A stretch of DNA of 64,000 bases, from assembly GCA_903825645.1 (NCBI GenBank), contig CAIKBL010000081.1, positions 40,403 to 104,402 of the forward strand. Reading direction: 5' to 3'. The stretch comes from an uncultured Pseudomonadota bacterium. GTDB taxonomy: Bacteria; Pseudomonadota; Gammaproteobacteria; Ga0077536. Below, piece after piece: positions 18,720-28,366 of the stretch. Position numbers and translations under genes: made by a program. Under the pieces are notes generated by a model. The model was not told where the DNA came from and made no database searches. It saw only the letters and a program-made list of their open reading frames with translations. Numbering within the stretch: the first letter of the stretch is position 1; every line of letters begins with the position of its first letter.

Positions 18720-20159
18720 TTAAGCGTCAGAGGGCGCGACCCAACCTGGAGGCGCACCGCCTTGATCCGGGCGCGGTGGTGGCGGAAGTTTGCGCTTTTC
18801 ACCGGCGGCCGCTTCTCCCGGATCCCCGGGGATCGGCATACCGGCCATATAACCGATGATCTCGAGTGGGCGCGGCGCGCCCGCGTAAGCTGCGGTCAAA
18901 CAGGCGTCGATTTCTTCCGGTGCCTTCGCCGTGGTCGCGATATGCGCAGTGCTCTCGCTGTATTCCACGTGCGGCGAATATTGCGGCAGGCCTGGCACCG
19001 TCCCGTTCTTGGCGAGGGTCTCAGGCACCCGATCATGCTGCCGCTGCGCAAGGCGCTGGAGAATATTCCAAGCTTTCTTGTTTTCCTGAATCGGCCACAC
19101 ATCCACTAAGCCAGCCGCTTGGAACTTGCGCCAAATTTGCTCACCCCGCTCGGTACGGAGGACCACGATCGTTGCCTGATCGGTGCCCACCCCACCACAA
19201 GCGATGTCAGCGAGTTCGGCCGAAAAATCTCCACAGTGCCGACACTCCGGACGCTGGTATTCGTGCATGGCTTCTTCGAGCGGGATGCGCGCGATGTCGC
19301 CGTCACGTTTGTAGATGAGCACCTCACCCTTAACGTTGAATTTGGTGACTTCCGTCAGCGGGATCCCCATTTTCTCTGCGATTCGTTCGGTCATCAGCTC
19401 GGGGCGAAATACCTCTGTACAGAACAGGCCGATGTTGAACGAAACCCGCTCGGCAAAGCCTTTCAGAAAACCTCGTTGACGACTGACAATCTGCGGCTTT
19501 TTCTTGGCCGAGAGCAAGATACTCGGGTCGACGTAGGTCATTTTACTCAGTGGCGTGATCTGACACGGGACACCGACGAAAGCCACCTGTTTCAGGTCCC
19601 GCTCCTTGACTTCGCTAAGTGCTAAATTGTTCGGGCAGTAGGTATACCAGCTGCTCGCACTGGCCTTAATTTCCTCTTGCGTGGTGACAACTTTCGGCGT
19701 TGGAAAACACGGATCATCATTCTCCCCAACAGCGGAGACAACAGCGCCATCGATTTCGCCAGCCTCTCGGGCCCAGGCGAGGAGCGCTGTCACAATGCCG
19801 CCGTCCTGAGCGCGCGCGAGAATATCATCGCGTTTAGTACGCGCCACGAAAATATGGCGGTACACACCGAATACGCCCTCATAACCCCGATCATTCCCAA
19901 ACTGGGCATCTCGGAGATGTTGTTCACGAGGCCATAGACGGGGACAGACCGCAGCACAGACGTCGCACCCGACGCCCTCACTGATACCGCAATAATCGAA
20001 CGCAGCGGAGGCCTTCGCGGTTTGTTGGGGTTTGTTATCGATGTATTCGATGACGTTGTGGGGGCATACAAGCACACAGCTGCCGCATTCGCAGCAACTA
20101 CCTGCCGCAACCACATCGTTCATCATGTCCTTGAAGGAATTTTGGTAGAGCGAGCTCAC
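18720..20159 (-). CDS. Coenzyme F420 hydrogenase/dehydrogenase beta-subunit (FrhB) family protein
   Basis: The N-terminus carries a ferredoxin motif CCECGSCVLVCP (Cys 22, 25, 28, 32) and further cysteines at about 57, 65, 68 and 72 (CDVCAAVCP), followed by FrhB-type sequence such as RAQDGGIVTALLAWA, QVAFVGVPCQI and FNIGLFCTEVF. The family transfers electrons between iron-sulfur centres, FAD and a partner such as F420, and includes chlorophyllide reductases. The 479-aa length includes a proline-rich C-terminal extension (KLPPPPRPDQGGAPPGW). It is monocistronic; the electron partner cannot be identified. Confidence 0.85.
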   Translation of the reverse strand: MSSLYQNSFKDMMNDVVAAGSCCECGSCVLVCPHNVIEYIDNKPQQTAKASAAFDYCGISEGVGCDVCAAVCPRLWPREQHLRDAQFGNDRGYEGVFGVYRHIFVARTKRDDILARAQDGGIVTALLAWAREAGEIDGAVVSAVGENDDPCFPTPKVVTTQEEIKASASSWYTYCPNNLALSEVKERDLKQVAFVGVPCQITPLSKMTYVDPSILLSAKKKPQIVSRQRGFLKGFAERVSFNIGLFCTEVFRPELMTERIAEKMGIPLTEVTKFNVKGEVLIYKRDGDIARIPLEEAMHEYQRPECRHCGDFSAELADIACGGVGTDQATIVVLRTERGEQIWRKFQAAGLVDVWPIQENKKAWNILQRLAQRQHDRVPETLAKNGTVPGLPQYSPHVEYSESTAHIATTAKAPEEIDACLTAAYAGAPRPLEIIGYMAGMPIPGDPGEAAAGEKRKLPPPPRPDQGGAPPGWVAPSDA

Positions 20160-20406
20160 AAAGAAGATCCTCGGCGCTGACGGTTGACCAGCGGCACGCG
20201 TGATCAGAAAAATTGGATTCCTGGCGCGCGCTGGGAAGGGTCAGAATCTACCATACGCTCAGGTTCGGAGAAAAGCCGATTGGCGTGGCCCGCGCCGATG
20301 AACACTGGCGAATACGTCCCTACCTACCGCCGTGCACCGTATCGACGCGTAGGTGGCCGCCCTCCGCAACCAACACGCCGGACGGCACAAGGGCCGCATG
20401 CCGTCC

Positions 20407-21429
20407 TCAACCGCGTTCGAGCAGCATCCGGAGATCGATAATGGCAGCGTTCGCACGCGAAATATAGGACGCCATCACCAACGAATGGTTCGCGACGATC
20501 CCGAAGCCTTCGCCGTTTAGGATGATCGGGCTCCAGATGGGCTCTTGCGTGTTCTCCAATTCGCGAATGACCTGACGCAGACTGACCAGTGCATTCCTTT
20601 TCTCGAGTACCCCGCTGAAGTCGCTTTCTATTGCACGCAAGAGATGCAAGAGCGCCCAGGTAGACCCGCGCGCCTCATAGAAGACGTTGTCGATTTGCAT
20701 CCACGGTGTCTTAACGATGCGTACATCAGGCGTCGCCGTAGACTGTGCCGAGGAGGGATCGCCCGCAAGCGAGGTGTTCACACGGACCTGGCCTACGCTC
20801 TCGCTGAGGCGCTCGGAGAGATCACCCAATCTTTTCTCAACCAGCGACAACCAATTCCGGAGATTATCAGCGCGGGTATAGAACTGCGTATCCGTCTCAC
20901 TGCTGCGGCCCAACCGTCCGAGATAGGCCTGGAGTGCCTCGCCGGCATCGGCATATTCGGTTTCAGCCGCAGGCCACATCCAAGCATCGTTGCTGATGCT
21001 CAGCTTGTTATCTGCTTTGACCAGATCGGGCTGCTCCGAAGATTGGGACTGTGCACGTGAAAAGTCATTGCGCAGCGCCTTGGTCATGTCTCGCAACTGC
21101 ACCAGGACGCCCCACTCCCAGCTCGGAAGGTTATCCATCCACACGCCAGGTGGCATCACATCGTTGGATAAATAGCCGCCGCGTTTATGCAGGAGGATAT
21201 CGAGGATTTCGATGGTCGTGGCCGTGGTAATTTCACCGCGCACCAGCGGCCTGTCTGCATGCGGTAACCACTTGGCGACCGTCTCATGGACCGCAAATTG
21301 CTCAGGTTCGTGATCGAACACCGCCATGAAGATCCCCATGGCGACGAGATACGCACAAAAGGCGCCCCCCAACCATCGCCATCCCCGATAGGGCCCTTCA
21401 AACAGACGCGCTTTCAGGCGGGCTAACAA
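20407..21429 (-). CDS. DUF2333 family protein
   Basis: The 340-aa protein has one N-terminal membrane span (GGAFCAYLVAMGIFMAVF) and a large periplasmic domain including MPPGVWMDNLPSWEWGVLVQLRDM. This matches the uncharacterised DUF2333 family of proteobacteria. A coiled-coil-like stretch lies near SLVEKRLGDLSERLSESV. It starts 36 bp after serA and may be cotranscribed with it. The function is unknown. Confidence 0.8.
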   Translation of the reverse strand: MLARLKARLFEGPYRGWRWLGGAFCAYLVAMGIFMAVFDHEPEQFAVHETVAKWLPHADRPLVRGEITTATTIEILDILLHKRGGYLSNDVMPPGVWMDNLPSWEWGVLVQLRDMTKALRNDFSRAQSQSSEQPDLVKADNKLSISNDAWMWPAAETEYADAGEALQAYLGRLGRSSETDTQFYTRADNLRNWLSLVEKRLGDLSERLSESVGQVRVNTSLAGDPSSAQSTATPDVRIVKTPWMQIDNVFYEARGSTWALLHLLRAIESDFSGVLEKRNALVSLRQVIRELENTQEPIWSPIILNGEGFGIVANHSLVMASYISRANAAIIDLRMLLERG

Positions 21430-21465
21430 TTTTTTTCTCCTCCGGCTCGACGTGTGTGATGCTCG

Positions 21466-23055
21466 TCAGCATTCAAAATAGACCTGCAGGACCTTGTCTA
21501 CGGGTTCAATCGCGGCCAATGCCGCCAGTGTTTCTTCCGAAAGCGCATCGGAAACACCAATCACGGCGATAGCGCGGGCCTTGCCTTCGCTGGCCCCCAC
21601 CTGCATGCGCGTGATATTAATGCCCGCTCGTCCCAGAATTTCGCCGATCGCGCCGATCACGCCCGGCTGGTCGGCGTGACGAGTCATCACGAGCTGCCCT
21701 TCCAGGGCTGCTTCGATTTCGTAATCATTGACCCGCACGAGACGCGCATGCCGCTCGTCAAACAGCGTACCTTCAAGACAGAGGGTGCCTGCTGCGCTGC
21801 GGCCACGGACCCGCACCATCGCAAGATAATCTTTCGAATCGGGAGACTTGAGCTCGCTGATCTTGATGCCTTGCCGTCGCGCAAGTGGCAAGGCATTGAC
21901 CCGGTTGATGGGAGTGGCTAAATGGTCTTGAAAGACGCCCGCCACCACCTCGCACAACAAGGGCTGTGCTTCTAGATCGGCGGCTCGGCCGAACAGGCCT
22001 ACTTCGATTTCGAGCAATGCGCCATCACTCATCAGGGACAACAACTTACCGAGATGACGCGCGAGCGTGAGATAGGGCGCCATCTGCACCAAACGATCCG
22101 GCGCGATGCTCTTCAGATTAACCGCATTGCGAACTTCATTCCGGATCAAGAAGGCGGCAATCTGATGGGCTATTTCCACACCGACAGCTGTCTGAGCTTC
22201 CTGGGTGGAGGCACCCAGATGTGGCGTAAATTGAATACGCGGCTGACTATACAGCGGCGATGCTCCCGGGGGCTCCTTCTCGAATACATCAAGCGCCGCG
22301 CCCGCAAGATGTCCCGTATTGACCAGTTCGAGAAGCGCCTGCTCGTCGAGCAAGCCGCCTCTCGCGCAGTTGATGACACGGGCGCCTTTTTTCATGGAGG
22401 CCAGGCGCGCCGCATTCAGTAAATTCCGAGTGTCCTCCGTCACCGGGCAATGCAGGGTCACATAATCGGCGACGGCGAGCATCGCTTCGAGCGTGACACC
22501 TTCCACACCATACTGCGTGAAGGTCTCGGGCGTCACGAAGGGATCAAAGCCGAGAACCCGCATCTTAAGTCCACGCGCCCGCTCGGCAACCAGCCGTCCG
22601 ATGGTACCGAAGCCGATGACGCCCAACGTCTTGCCCGTCACCTCAGAGCCCATGAATCTGGAACGTTCCCACGCCCCACCGCGCACCGATCGATCGGCCT
22701 CGGGCAGTTGGCGACTGAGCGAAAACAAATGCGCGATAGCCAGTTCCGCGGTGGTCGTCGCATTGGCATCCGGGGTATTCAACACCACGATGCCGCGCTC
22801 GGTCACCGCCTCTAGGTCGATATTATCGACGCCTATCCCCGCGCGACCAATCACGCGCAACTGCCGAGCCGCCTCAAGTAATTTGCCGCGAATTTTGGTT
22901 TCGCTGCGCACAATGATCGCGTCCGCGTCAGCCGCATGGGCCAATGCCGCGTCGACTTCCAGCCCCGGGGTGAAGTCGATTTCAATTCCCGGGTATTCCT
23001 TCAGCGCGGCGATGCCTTCGGGCGCCAGCTTGTCCGCCACAAACACTTTAAACAT
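21466..23055 (-). CDS. serA: D-3-phosphoglycerate dehydrogenase
   Basis: The long (529-aa) form of SerA oxidises 3-phosphoglycerate to 3-phosphohydroxypyruvate with NAD+, the first step of serine synthesis. The NAD-binding motif GVIGFGTIGRLVAERARG, the catalytic region ARGGLLDEQALLELV and a C-terminal ACT domain (RHADQPGVIGAIGEILGRAGINI) are present. The tracked start adds 17 residues; ATG 23055 (MFKVFVADKLAPEG) has GAGGAA upstream and gives the family length. It lies downstream of serC, the next step of the pathway. Confidence 0.96.
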   Translation of the reverse strand: MFKVFVADKLAPEGIAALKEYPGIEIDFTPGLEVDAALAHAADADAIIVRSETKIRGKLLEAARQLRVIGRAGIGVDNIDLEAVTERGIVVLNTPDANATTTAELAIAHLFSLSRQLPEADRSVRGGAWERSRFMGSEVTGKTLGVIGFGTIGRLVAERARGLKMRVLGFDPFVTPETFTQYGVEGVTLEAMLAVADYVTLHCPVTEDTRNLLNAARLASMKKGARVINCARGGLLDEQALLELVNTGHLAGAALDVFEKEPPGASPLYSQPRIQFTPHLGASTQEAQTAVGVEIAHQIAAFLIRNEVRNAVNLKSIAPDRLVQMAPYLTLARHLGKLLSLMSDGALLEIEVGLFGRAADLEAQPLLCEVVAGVFQDHLATPINRVNALPLARRQGIKISELKSPDSKDYLAMVRVRGRSAAGTLCLEGTLFDERHARLVRVNDYEIEAALEGQLVMTRHADQPGVIGAIGEILGRAGINITRMQVGASEGKARAIAVIGVSDALSEETLAALAAIEPVDKVLQVYFEC

Positions 23056-23227
23056 GACCAATTCCTCGTCAGCCCCAGACGGGTGAACCCGTTGAGGCAT
23101 CAACAATCTAATTGAAATCCGACGTTTACGGCGACCATAGCTGCGCGTCCGATCCCCAAACAGTCAAGGGCAGCGACACGAGCGGTCCGGGCGACAGCCC
23201 GCCGCCGCACGGCGCCCTCCCACCCCG

Positions 23228-24397
23228 CTACGCCGTTGCCTCACGAGTCTGTGCATAGGCCCACTCAAGCCAAGCCGTCAAAGCTTCCAGATCCGTCGCT
23301 TCTACCGTCGCACCGCCCCAAATCCGAAGGCCGGGTGGCGCACTACGATAGCTGTTGATATCGAAGGCCACGCGCTCACGATCCAGCAACGCCGCCATGC
23401 GCTCTACCGACTGGCTCTGCGCCTTGGCGTCGAGTGCGGTAAACCATGGTGCGGTAATCTTGAGACAAATCGACGTATTGGAGCGGATGGCCGGTTCAAC
23501 GGCCAAAAACTCGATCCAGTCCGTGCGGGCAACCCAAGCCGCGAGAACGGCTAGGTTACGGGCCGAGCGAGCGCATAGCGCCTCAAGCCCGCCCAGACCC
23601 TCAGCCCAGCGCAGCGCGTCGAGATAATCTTCGACACATAACATCGAAGGCGTGTTGATGGTGGCACCCTCAAACAGGCCTTCGTCTATTTTGCCTTTCT
23701 TGGCGAGCCGGAAAATCTTCGGAAGTGGGTGTGGCGGCGTGTAGGTCTGCAGTCGTTCAGCCGCGCGCGGACTCAGGATGAGCACACCATGCGCGCCCTC
23801 CCCCCCCAGCACTTTTTGCCAGGAAAATGTCACGACATCAAGCTTGGACCAGGGCAGCGGCATCGCGAAGGCCGCTGAGGTCGCATCACATAACGTAAGT
23901 CCCTCGCGATCATCCGGAATCCAGTCACCATTGGGCAGCTTCACACCGGAGGTCGTCCCGTTCCAGACGAAAACGACATCATGCGCGAAATCCACCGCGC
24001 GCAAATCGGGCAGTTGACCGTAAGGCGCCTCCAGCACGCGGGTATTTGGCAGACAGAGGATTTCGGTCACATCCGTCACCCACTCGCTGCCGAAACTCTC
24101 CCAGGCAAGCACATCGACTGGGCGCGGGCCAAGCAGATTCCAGAGCGCCATCTCGACTGCGCCTGTATCTGAAGCCGGGACGATACCAATACGATAATCT
24201 GCCGGTACACCCAGCACCGCGCGGGTTCGGTCGATGGCGTCCTTCAGGCGGGCTTTCCCCTCCTTCGAGCGATGGGAACGCCCGACCAGTGCCTGATCGA
24301 GTGCCGCCGAAGTCCAACCCGGGCGTTTCGGGCAAGGTCCGGACGAAAAACAGGGGTTGGCTGGCCTAATCGCGGGTCTCTGCGTGTCTCCACTCAT
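23228..24397 (-). CDS. serC: Phosphoserine aminotransferase (Methanosarcina/alphaproteobacterial type)
   Basis: This 389-aa class V aminotransferase contains [33 protein letters not shown] and the PLP lysine in [18 protein letters not shown]. It converts 3-phosphohydroxypyruvate and glutamate to phosphoserine. The sequence resembles the longer type found in alphaproteobacteria and methanogens rather than E. coli SerC. It has its own promoter at 24431-24458 and precedes serA by 172 bp. A G8 run inside the gene stays in frame. Confidence 0.92.
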   Translation of the reverse strand: MSGDTQRPAIRPANPCFSSGPCPKRPGWTSAALDQALVGRSHRSKEGKARLKDAIDRTRAVLGVPADYRIGIVPASDTGAVEMALWNLLGPRPVDVLAWESFGSEWVTDVTEILCLPNTRVLEAPYGQLPDLRAVDFAHDVVFVWNGTTSGVKLPNGDWIPDDREGLTLCDATSAAFAMPLPWSKLDVVTFSWQKVLGGEGAHGVLILSPRAAERLQTYTPPHPLPKIFRLAKKGKIDEGLFEGATINTPSMLCVEDYLDALRWAEGLGGLEALCARSARNLAVLAAWVARTDWIEFLAVEPAIRSNTSICLKITAPWFTALDAKAQSQSVERMAALLDRERVAFDINSYRSAPPGLRIWGGATVEATDLEALTAWLEWAYAQTREATA

Positions 24398-24430
24398 GCT
24401 CTCACCGTGCGCTTGAAAGTCAAGGCGGGC

Positions 24431-24458
24431 ATTCTACTGGGGCAGGGGTCGAATGCAA
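24431..24458 (-). promoter_or_regulatory. Sigma-70-type promoter for serC-serA
   Basis: The minus strand shows TTGCAT, a 16-bp spacer and TAGAAT, then GCCCGCC. The -10 plus discriminator (TAGAATGC) is the same octamer as at rpsF and fda. It sits about 35 bp upstream of the serC ATG. Confidence 0.6.
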
Positions 24459-24501
24459 TCGCACTGCCGCAAAGGCATCGTCTCCGACACCTACTTGCTG
24501 G

Positions 24502-25182
24502 TTATCTTCCTCTCATGTCCGGTTGGGTCGCCGCACCGGGAGTTTCGGCGAGCACGCGGCGCATTTCCTCTACCTGCTCGTAGAGCAGATTCGCGGCTTT
24601 AAGCTTTTCTTCCATCTGTAAACGAACACTCTTCAACTGCGCGCGTTGGGCCTTAACCTTACCCGCAAACGCTACTAGGGACTGATGATGATCGCGCAAA
24701 ATCTGTGCTTTTTGTAGATAGTGAGCACGGTAGTGCGCGCGGAGTTCCGCATCTCGCTTGCGCAACAACGTCTCCGCGGTTTGTTCCAGACTGGCCGCCC
24801 TGATCTGATAACGACGATCGAGTTCTTGTATCCGTTGGTGAAGGCCTTCCGCGACATGCGCACGCAACTGGCGCTCAAAATCACTAACGAGCCCCTCGAT
24901 CGGATCGGTCACCTCGCCGTCCTTTTCCCCGGCAGCTACGGACGCGCCCAAATCAAGCGAAAAGGGTGACCCGTGGTCCTGCGCGAAGTCCGGTCCATCC
25001 TCCTCAGCAGAGGCGGGCGCAAACGCCCGCAGGTCTTGCCGAATATCCAGCCCGTCAGGCTCTGTTCGCGCGCGCGGTTCCGCCGCGCTCACCGGTCCGC
25101 TGTCTCCGTTCGCAGGACTGTCCGAAGCGCCCGGTCCTGCGTGCGGGACTGGCGCGTCATCGAAGAGGGAGGTGTTTTCCAT
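24502..25182 (-). CDS. Coiled-coil protein of unknown function
   Basis: The 226-aa product begins MENTSLFDDAPVPHAGPGAS; its first 90 residues are low-complexity and acidic, and the rest is a long charged coiled coil (RIQELDRRYQIRAASLEQTAETLLRKRDAELRAHY). No enzymatic motif or membrane span is present. The tracked ORF starts at 25293, but that overlaps the upstream gene; ATG 25182 is chosen, with only a weak GGGA upstream. It follows the cNMP/rhodanese gene by 85 bp and may be its partner. Confidence 0.6.
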   Translation of the reverse strand: MENTSLFDDAPVPHAGPGASDSPANGDSGPVSAAEPRARTEPDGLDIRQDLRAFAPASAEEDGPDFAQDHGSPFSLDLGASVAAGEKDGEVTDPIEGLVSDFERQLRAHVAEGLHQRIQELDRRYQIRAASLEQTAETLLRKRDAELRAHYRAHYLQKAQILRDHHQSLVAFAGKVKAQRAQLKSVRLQMEEKLKAANLLYEQVEEMRRVLAETPGAATQPDMRGR

Positions 25183-25267
25183 CGGCAAATTCCCAGAATT
25201 GAATTGGGGGTCAGGGCACGCGGGAAAGAGCAGCACATGGGAAGATGCACGCGCGTCGCCCACGCGC

Positions 25268-26347
25268 CTACCGGCCGACGGCCGACACCCCATTCTCGCG
25301 GGCTAGCGCCATGATGACCGGCTCTTCGAGGTAAAAACTCTTCAACCCGCGCTCCGCAAGCATATACGCGCCGACTGCACTTCGTGAAGGATCTTCCCCA
25401 CACACGATATAGGTTTTGTCGCCATCTAACGCTTTAATCTTGCGGCGTAACGCCCCGAGTGGAATATTCTGGCTATGTCTGAGTGGTGCTTTCGTGTAAA
25501 TCTCTGGATCGCTGATATCGAGCCAGCAAGCCCCCCGGGAGACCGCCGCGAGAGCGCCCCCGACACCCAGACTGTGCACGAGCGGTCGCCGGACGAGGCG
25601 ATCGAAATCGGCGCCCGCAATGCAAAGAATCTGTGCATCCGTCAGTGCCACCACCGACGTTTCGCGCGGCATCTTCGAAATGAGCGCGGTTTCGCCAAAA
25701 GAGTCACCGGGTCGTAAATCACGGACGTGCACATCCAGGCGCCCCGTCCCCGCGCGCCGCGTCACTTCGCAGTAGCCTGTCTCCAGTAGATAAAACGCGT
25801 CGCCAAGCTCGCCTTGCTTGAGAAATTTCTCGCCGGCGGCCACTGCCCGAACATCAATTGTGCTGAACAATTGACGAATTGACCGGGGTGACAAGATCTG
25901 GAACAGGGCCGAATCCATCGTGCGACTCATCCAGTCTTGTCCGGAGACGCAGATGAGTTCACTGACCGTCAACGCATCATTAATCTGCAACAGGCGCGTG
26001 GATTCCCCCGCGCGGTCGAGTTCCTGACAGCTGAGAATCGCAATAGTGCAAGGTGTGCGGGCCCTTGCTGTAAAACGCCGGGCACCGCGCCCATCCAGCG
26101 GACGTCGCGCGACGCCCGGCGCGAGACCGACCGGTCGGACAAGGCGCTCTTGTTCGAAGAATTCGAGATCTCCGACCATCAAATAATGTACAAACCCATC
26201 ATCATCACCACCGACAAAAATCGTCTGTCCCGGCTTGAGCGATCTCAATTCCACCGTCTGCCACAGTCGTTGCTGTGCATCGCGTGCAAACCGGTTTATC
26301 GGCACAAGGCTGCGGAATACCAGTTCGCTAGATTGCCGATTAGCCAT
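25268..26347 (-). CDS. Double cyclic-nucleotide-binding domain protein with C-terminal rhodanese domain
   Basis: The 359-aa protein begins MANRQSSELVFRSLVPINRF. Two cNMP-binding beta-barrels follow (ETALISKMPRETSVVA in the second resembles the phosphate-binding cassette), then a rhodanese domain with DKTYIVCGEDPSRSAVGAYML, where Cys is the likely sulfur-carrying residue. It has no helix-turn-helix, so it is a sensor or enzyme rather than a CRP-type regulator. The tracked start is 69 residues too early. A promoter lies at 26439-26468. Confidence 0.75.
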   Translation of the reverse strand: MANRQSSELVFRSLVPINRFARDAQQRLWQTVELRSLKPGQTIFVGGDDDGFVHYLMVGDLEFFEQERLVRPVGLAPGVARRPLDGRGARRFTARARTPCTIAILSCQELDRAGESTRLLQINDALTVSELICVSGQDWMSRTMDSALFQILSPRSIRQLFSTIDVRAVAAGEKFLKQGELGDAFYLLETGYCEVTRRAGTGRLDVHVRDLRPGDSFGETALISKMPRETSVVALTDAQILCIAGADFDRLVRRPLVHSLGVGGALAAVSRGACWLDISDPEIYTKAPLRHSQNIPLGALRRKIKALDGDKTYIVCGEDPSRSAVGAYMLAERGLKSFYLEEPVIMALARENGVSAVGR

Positions 26348-26438
26348 AGGTGAATGTTTTTTTATTTGGCGGAACTTTTTACCAGAGCAGTCCTGAGCGT
26401 CCCGTCCCTCAAGGGCGTTGGGCAATCGCGTGGGGAGG

Positions 26439-26468
26439 ACTATAGGCAGGGGCGAAAACCCATCACAA
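26439..26468 (-). promoter_or_regulatory. Sigma-70-type promoter for the cNMP/rhodanese gene
   Basis: TTGTGA, an 18-bp spacer and TATAGT are seen on the minus strand, about 90 bp upstream of the ATG at 26347. The leader contains a T7 run and a G/C-rich segment, but no convincing terminator. Confidence 0.45.
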
Positions 26469-26554
26469 GGTAGCGGCGCACAGCCCAACGCTTGTTTGCA
26501 ATTCAACCCTAGACAAGCCAAAAGACGTCGCGCACAGGCGCGATAGACAGACAC

Positions 26555-27813
26555 TCACCCTTGCTGTAGCGCCTGCTGGCCGGATCGTTGAACGGTAGCA
26601 GGCAACAGCGGCGGCGCTCCTCGTTGCTGCCACAGCAAGTAACAGACGACGGCGACGTTCAGCCCATTCCAACCGATGCCGTTGAGAAAGGCGATTCGAT
26701 AAGATCCGGTCCAATCGTGCAGTGCACCCGACATCCAACCGCCAAGGGCCATGCCGAACAGCGTCGCCATCATGACGATCCCTACCCGGCGACCCGCCGG
26801 GTCAGCAGAGAAGTGCTCCCGGATGATGATGGCATAAGTCGGTACGATGCCACCCTGAAACAGCCCAAATAGCCCCGAAACGACGTACAGCGACACCAAT
26901 CCGTCGGTGGACGAAAATAAGCACAACGCGATCCACTGCATGACGGAACTGATCAGCAAGGTCCGAAGTCCCCCCATCCGATCGGCAACAAATCCAGCCC
27001 CTAGTCGACTAAAAATCCCAAGCCCCAGCATCAGCGCCAACATCTGGGCCCCGCGTGCGGGGCCAAATCCCCGGTCACTACAGAGGGCGACCAGCTGGAC
27101 TTGCGGCATGGCGATGGCGACACAGCGGCCGAGACCGGCGAGAAAGAGAAGCACAGTCACACGATTCAATGAAAGTGGAAGTGCCTCACCGGGATTCGAC
27201 GCAAAAACGGCCGGTGTCTGCACAACAGATCCCAAGCGAAAGCGGAGCAGTCATGACAGCGGTAACATCGTGAACAAGCAGCACCCGCCAAGCCAGACGT
27301 AAGTCGTGCGCCACCCGACCGCGGTCTGAAGGTATTTGGACAAATAGCGCCCGCGAGATAGGCTCCAGACGCGCAGATCGCCACCGCTATACCGCGCCGA
27401 CGCCCAAACCAGTGCGAGATATCCGCAATGGGCGGCGCAAAGATCGCCGAAATGCCCCAAAAGCCAATCAAAATGCCATGAATAAGCGCGAATTCCCAAA
27501 TCGAGGTGGCCCGACTGGCCAAGCAGAAGCCGAGGCACAGGCTAAAGGCCGAGATCACGAGCGGCGGCACGATACCGTAACGATCTGCGAGTTTACCCAT
27601 GAACACCCCACCCACACCGAACCCCAGCATGGTCAGCGTAAAGGGAAGCGATGCGCTGGCGCGATCGATCCCGAATTGGGCCTGCAGCGTGGGCAGGATC
27701 ACCGACAAGACATACATCCCACTGCCCGCGACGGTCATGGCCAACAACGAGGTCGCGAGACGCCGCCAGGCATAGACCGATTCCGGTGTTTTCCCGACGT
27801 TCACGGGCACCAC
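26555..27813 (-). pseudogene. MFS transporter, disrupted by a frameshift and an in-frame stop
   Basis: Two ORFs together cover one 12-span major facilitator protein. The N-terminal part (27813 down to about 27355) reads normally to ICASGAYLAGAI, including GKLADRYGI and SHWFGRRRGIAVAI. Near 27350 the frame shifts; homology resumes one frame over as KYLQTAVGWRTTYVWLGG, meets TGA at 27251-27253, and continues in that same frame as LLRFRLGSVVQTPAVF to the end. Two independent lesions indicate decay. The substrate is unknown; it resembles oxalate/monocarboxylate-type MFS. It follows greB by 3 bp. Confidence 0.8.
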
Positions 27814-27816
27814 GCT

Positions 27817-28320
27817 TCAGCACGCATAGTCGACCGCGATAATCCGATAGGAAACGGGGCCGCGCGCCGTCTCGAACGTGATTTCATCCTCCGTTTGACG
27901 CTTCAGCAGCGCGCCGGCAAGCGGAGAGTCGATACTGATATAGGCATCGTCCTTATTGATTTCGTCACTGCCGACGATCCGATAGCGCAGGCGCACGCCG
28001 GCGGGATCCTCGAGTTCGACCCAGGCGCCGAAAAAAATCTGCTCGCGGCGAGCGGAAGCCAATGTTTGGGTGACAATCGTTAGCGCCGGCATCCGGCGCT
28101 GGAGATAACCGAGTCGCCGATCAATCTCGCGTAGCTCCTTCTTCCGATAAATATACTCGGCATTTTCGGAGCGATCGCCCTCGGCGGCAGCCGCAGCGAG
28201 ATGTTTAACGGTCTCGACACGCCGGCCCCCTAGCGCCTGTAGTTCAAGTTCGAGCGCCCGGTAGCCCTCGGCCGTCACATAGGGGGAGGATTTCACTCCT
28301 GGTGGTCGCCAGCGAGTCAT
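27817..28320 (-). CDS. greB: Transcript cleavage factor GreB (GreA/GreB family)
   Basis: The 167-aa protein contains AAAAEGDRSENAEYIYRKKELREIDRRLGYL, matching the Gre coiled-coil tip and its paired acidic residues, and a C-terminal FKBP-like domain (YISIDSPLAGALLKRQTEDE). It rescues backtracked RNA polymerase by stimulating transcript cleavage. The -EYIYRKKELREID- form is characteristic of GreB rather than GreA. The tracked ORF starts at 28470 inside the thiolase gene; ATG 28320 (MTRWRPPGVKSSPYVT) is the sensible start. Confidence 0.88.
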   Translation of the reverse strand: MTRWRPPGVKSSPYVTAEGYRALELELQALGGRRVETVKHLAAAAAEGDRSENAEYIYRKKELREIDRRLGYLQRRMPALTIVTQTLASARREQIFFGAWVELEDPAGVRLRYRIVGSDEINKDDAYISIDSPLAGALLKRQTEDEITFETARGPVSYRIIAVDYAC

Positions 28321-28366
28321 GAGAGAGCCGCCCGGCAGTCGCCTGATAGCATCCGCAACTGCCCCA

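Noticed and set aside
27251-27253. TGA in the MFS gene as a selenocysteine codon
   Set aside because: It lies at a membrane segment (LPLS-stop-LLRF) with no redox motif or Cys partner, and a separate frameshift shows the gene is broken.
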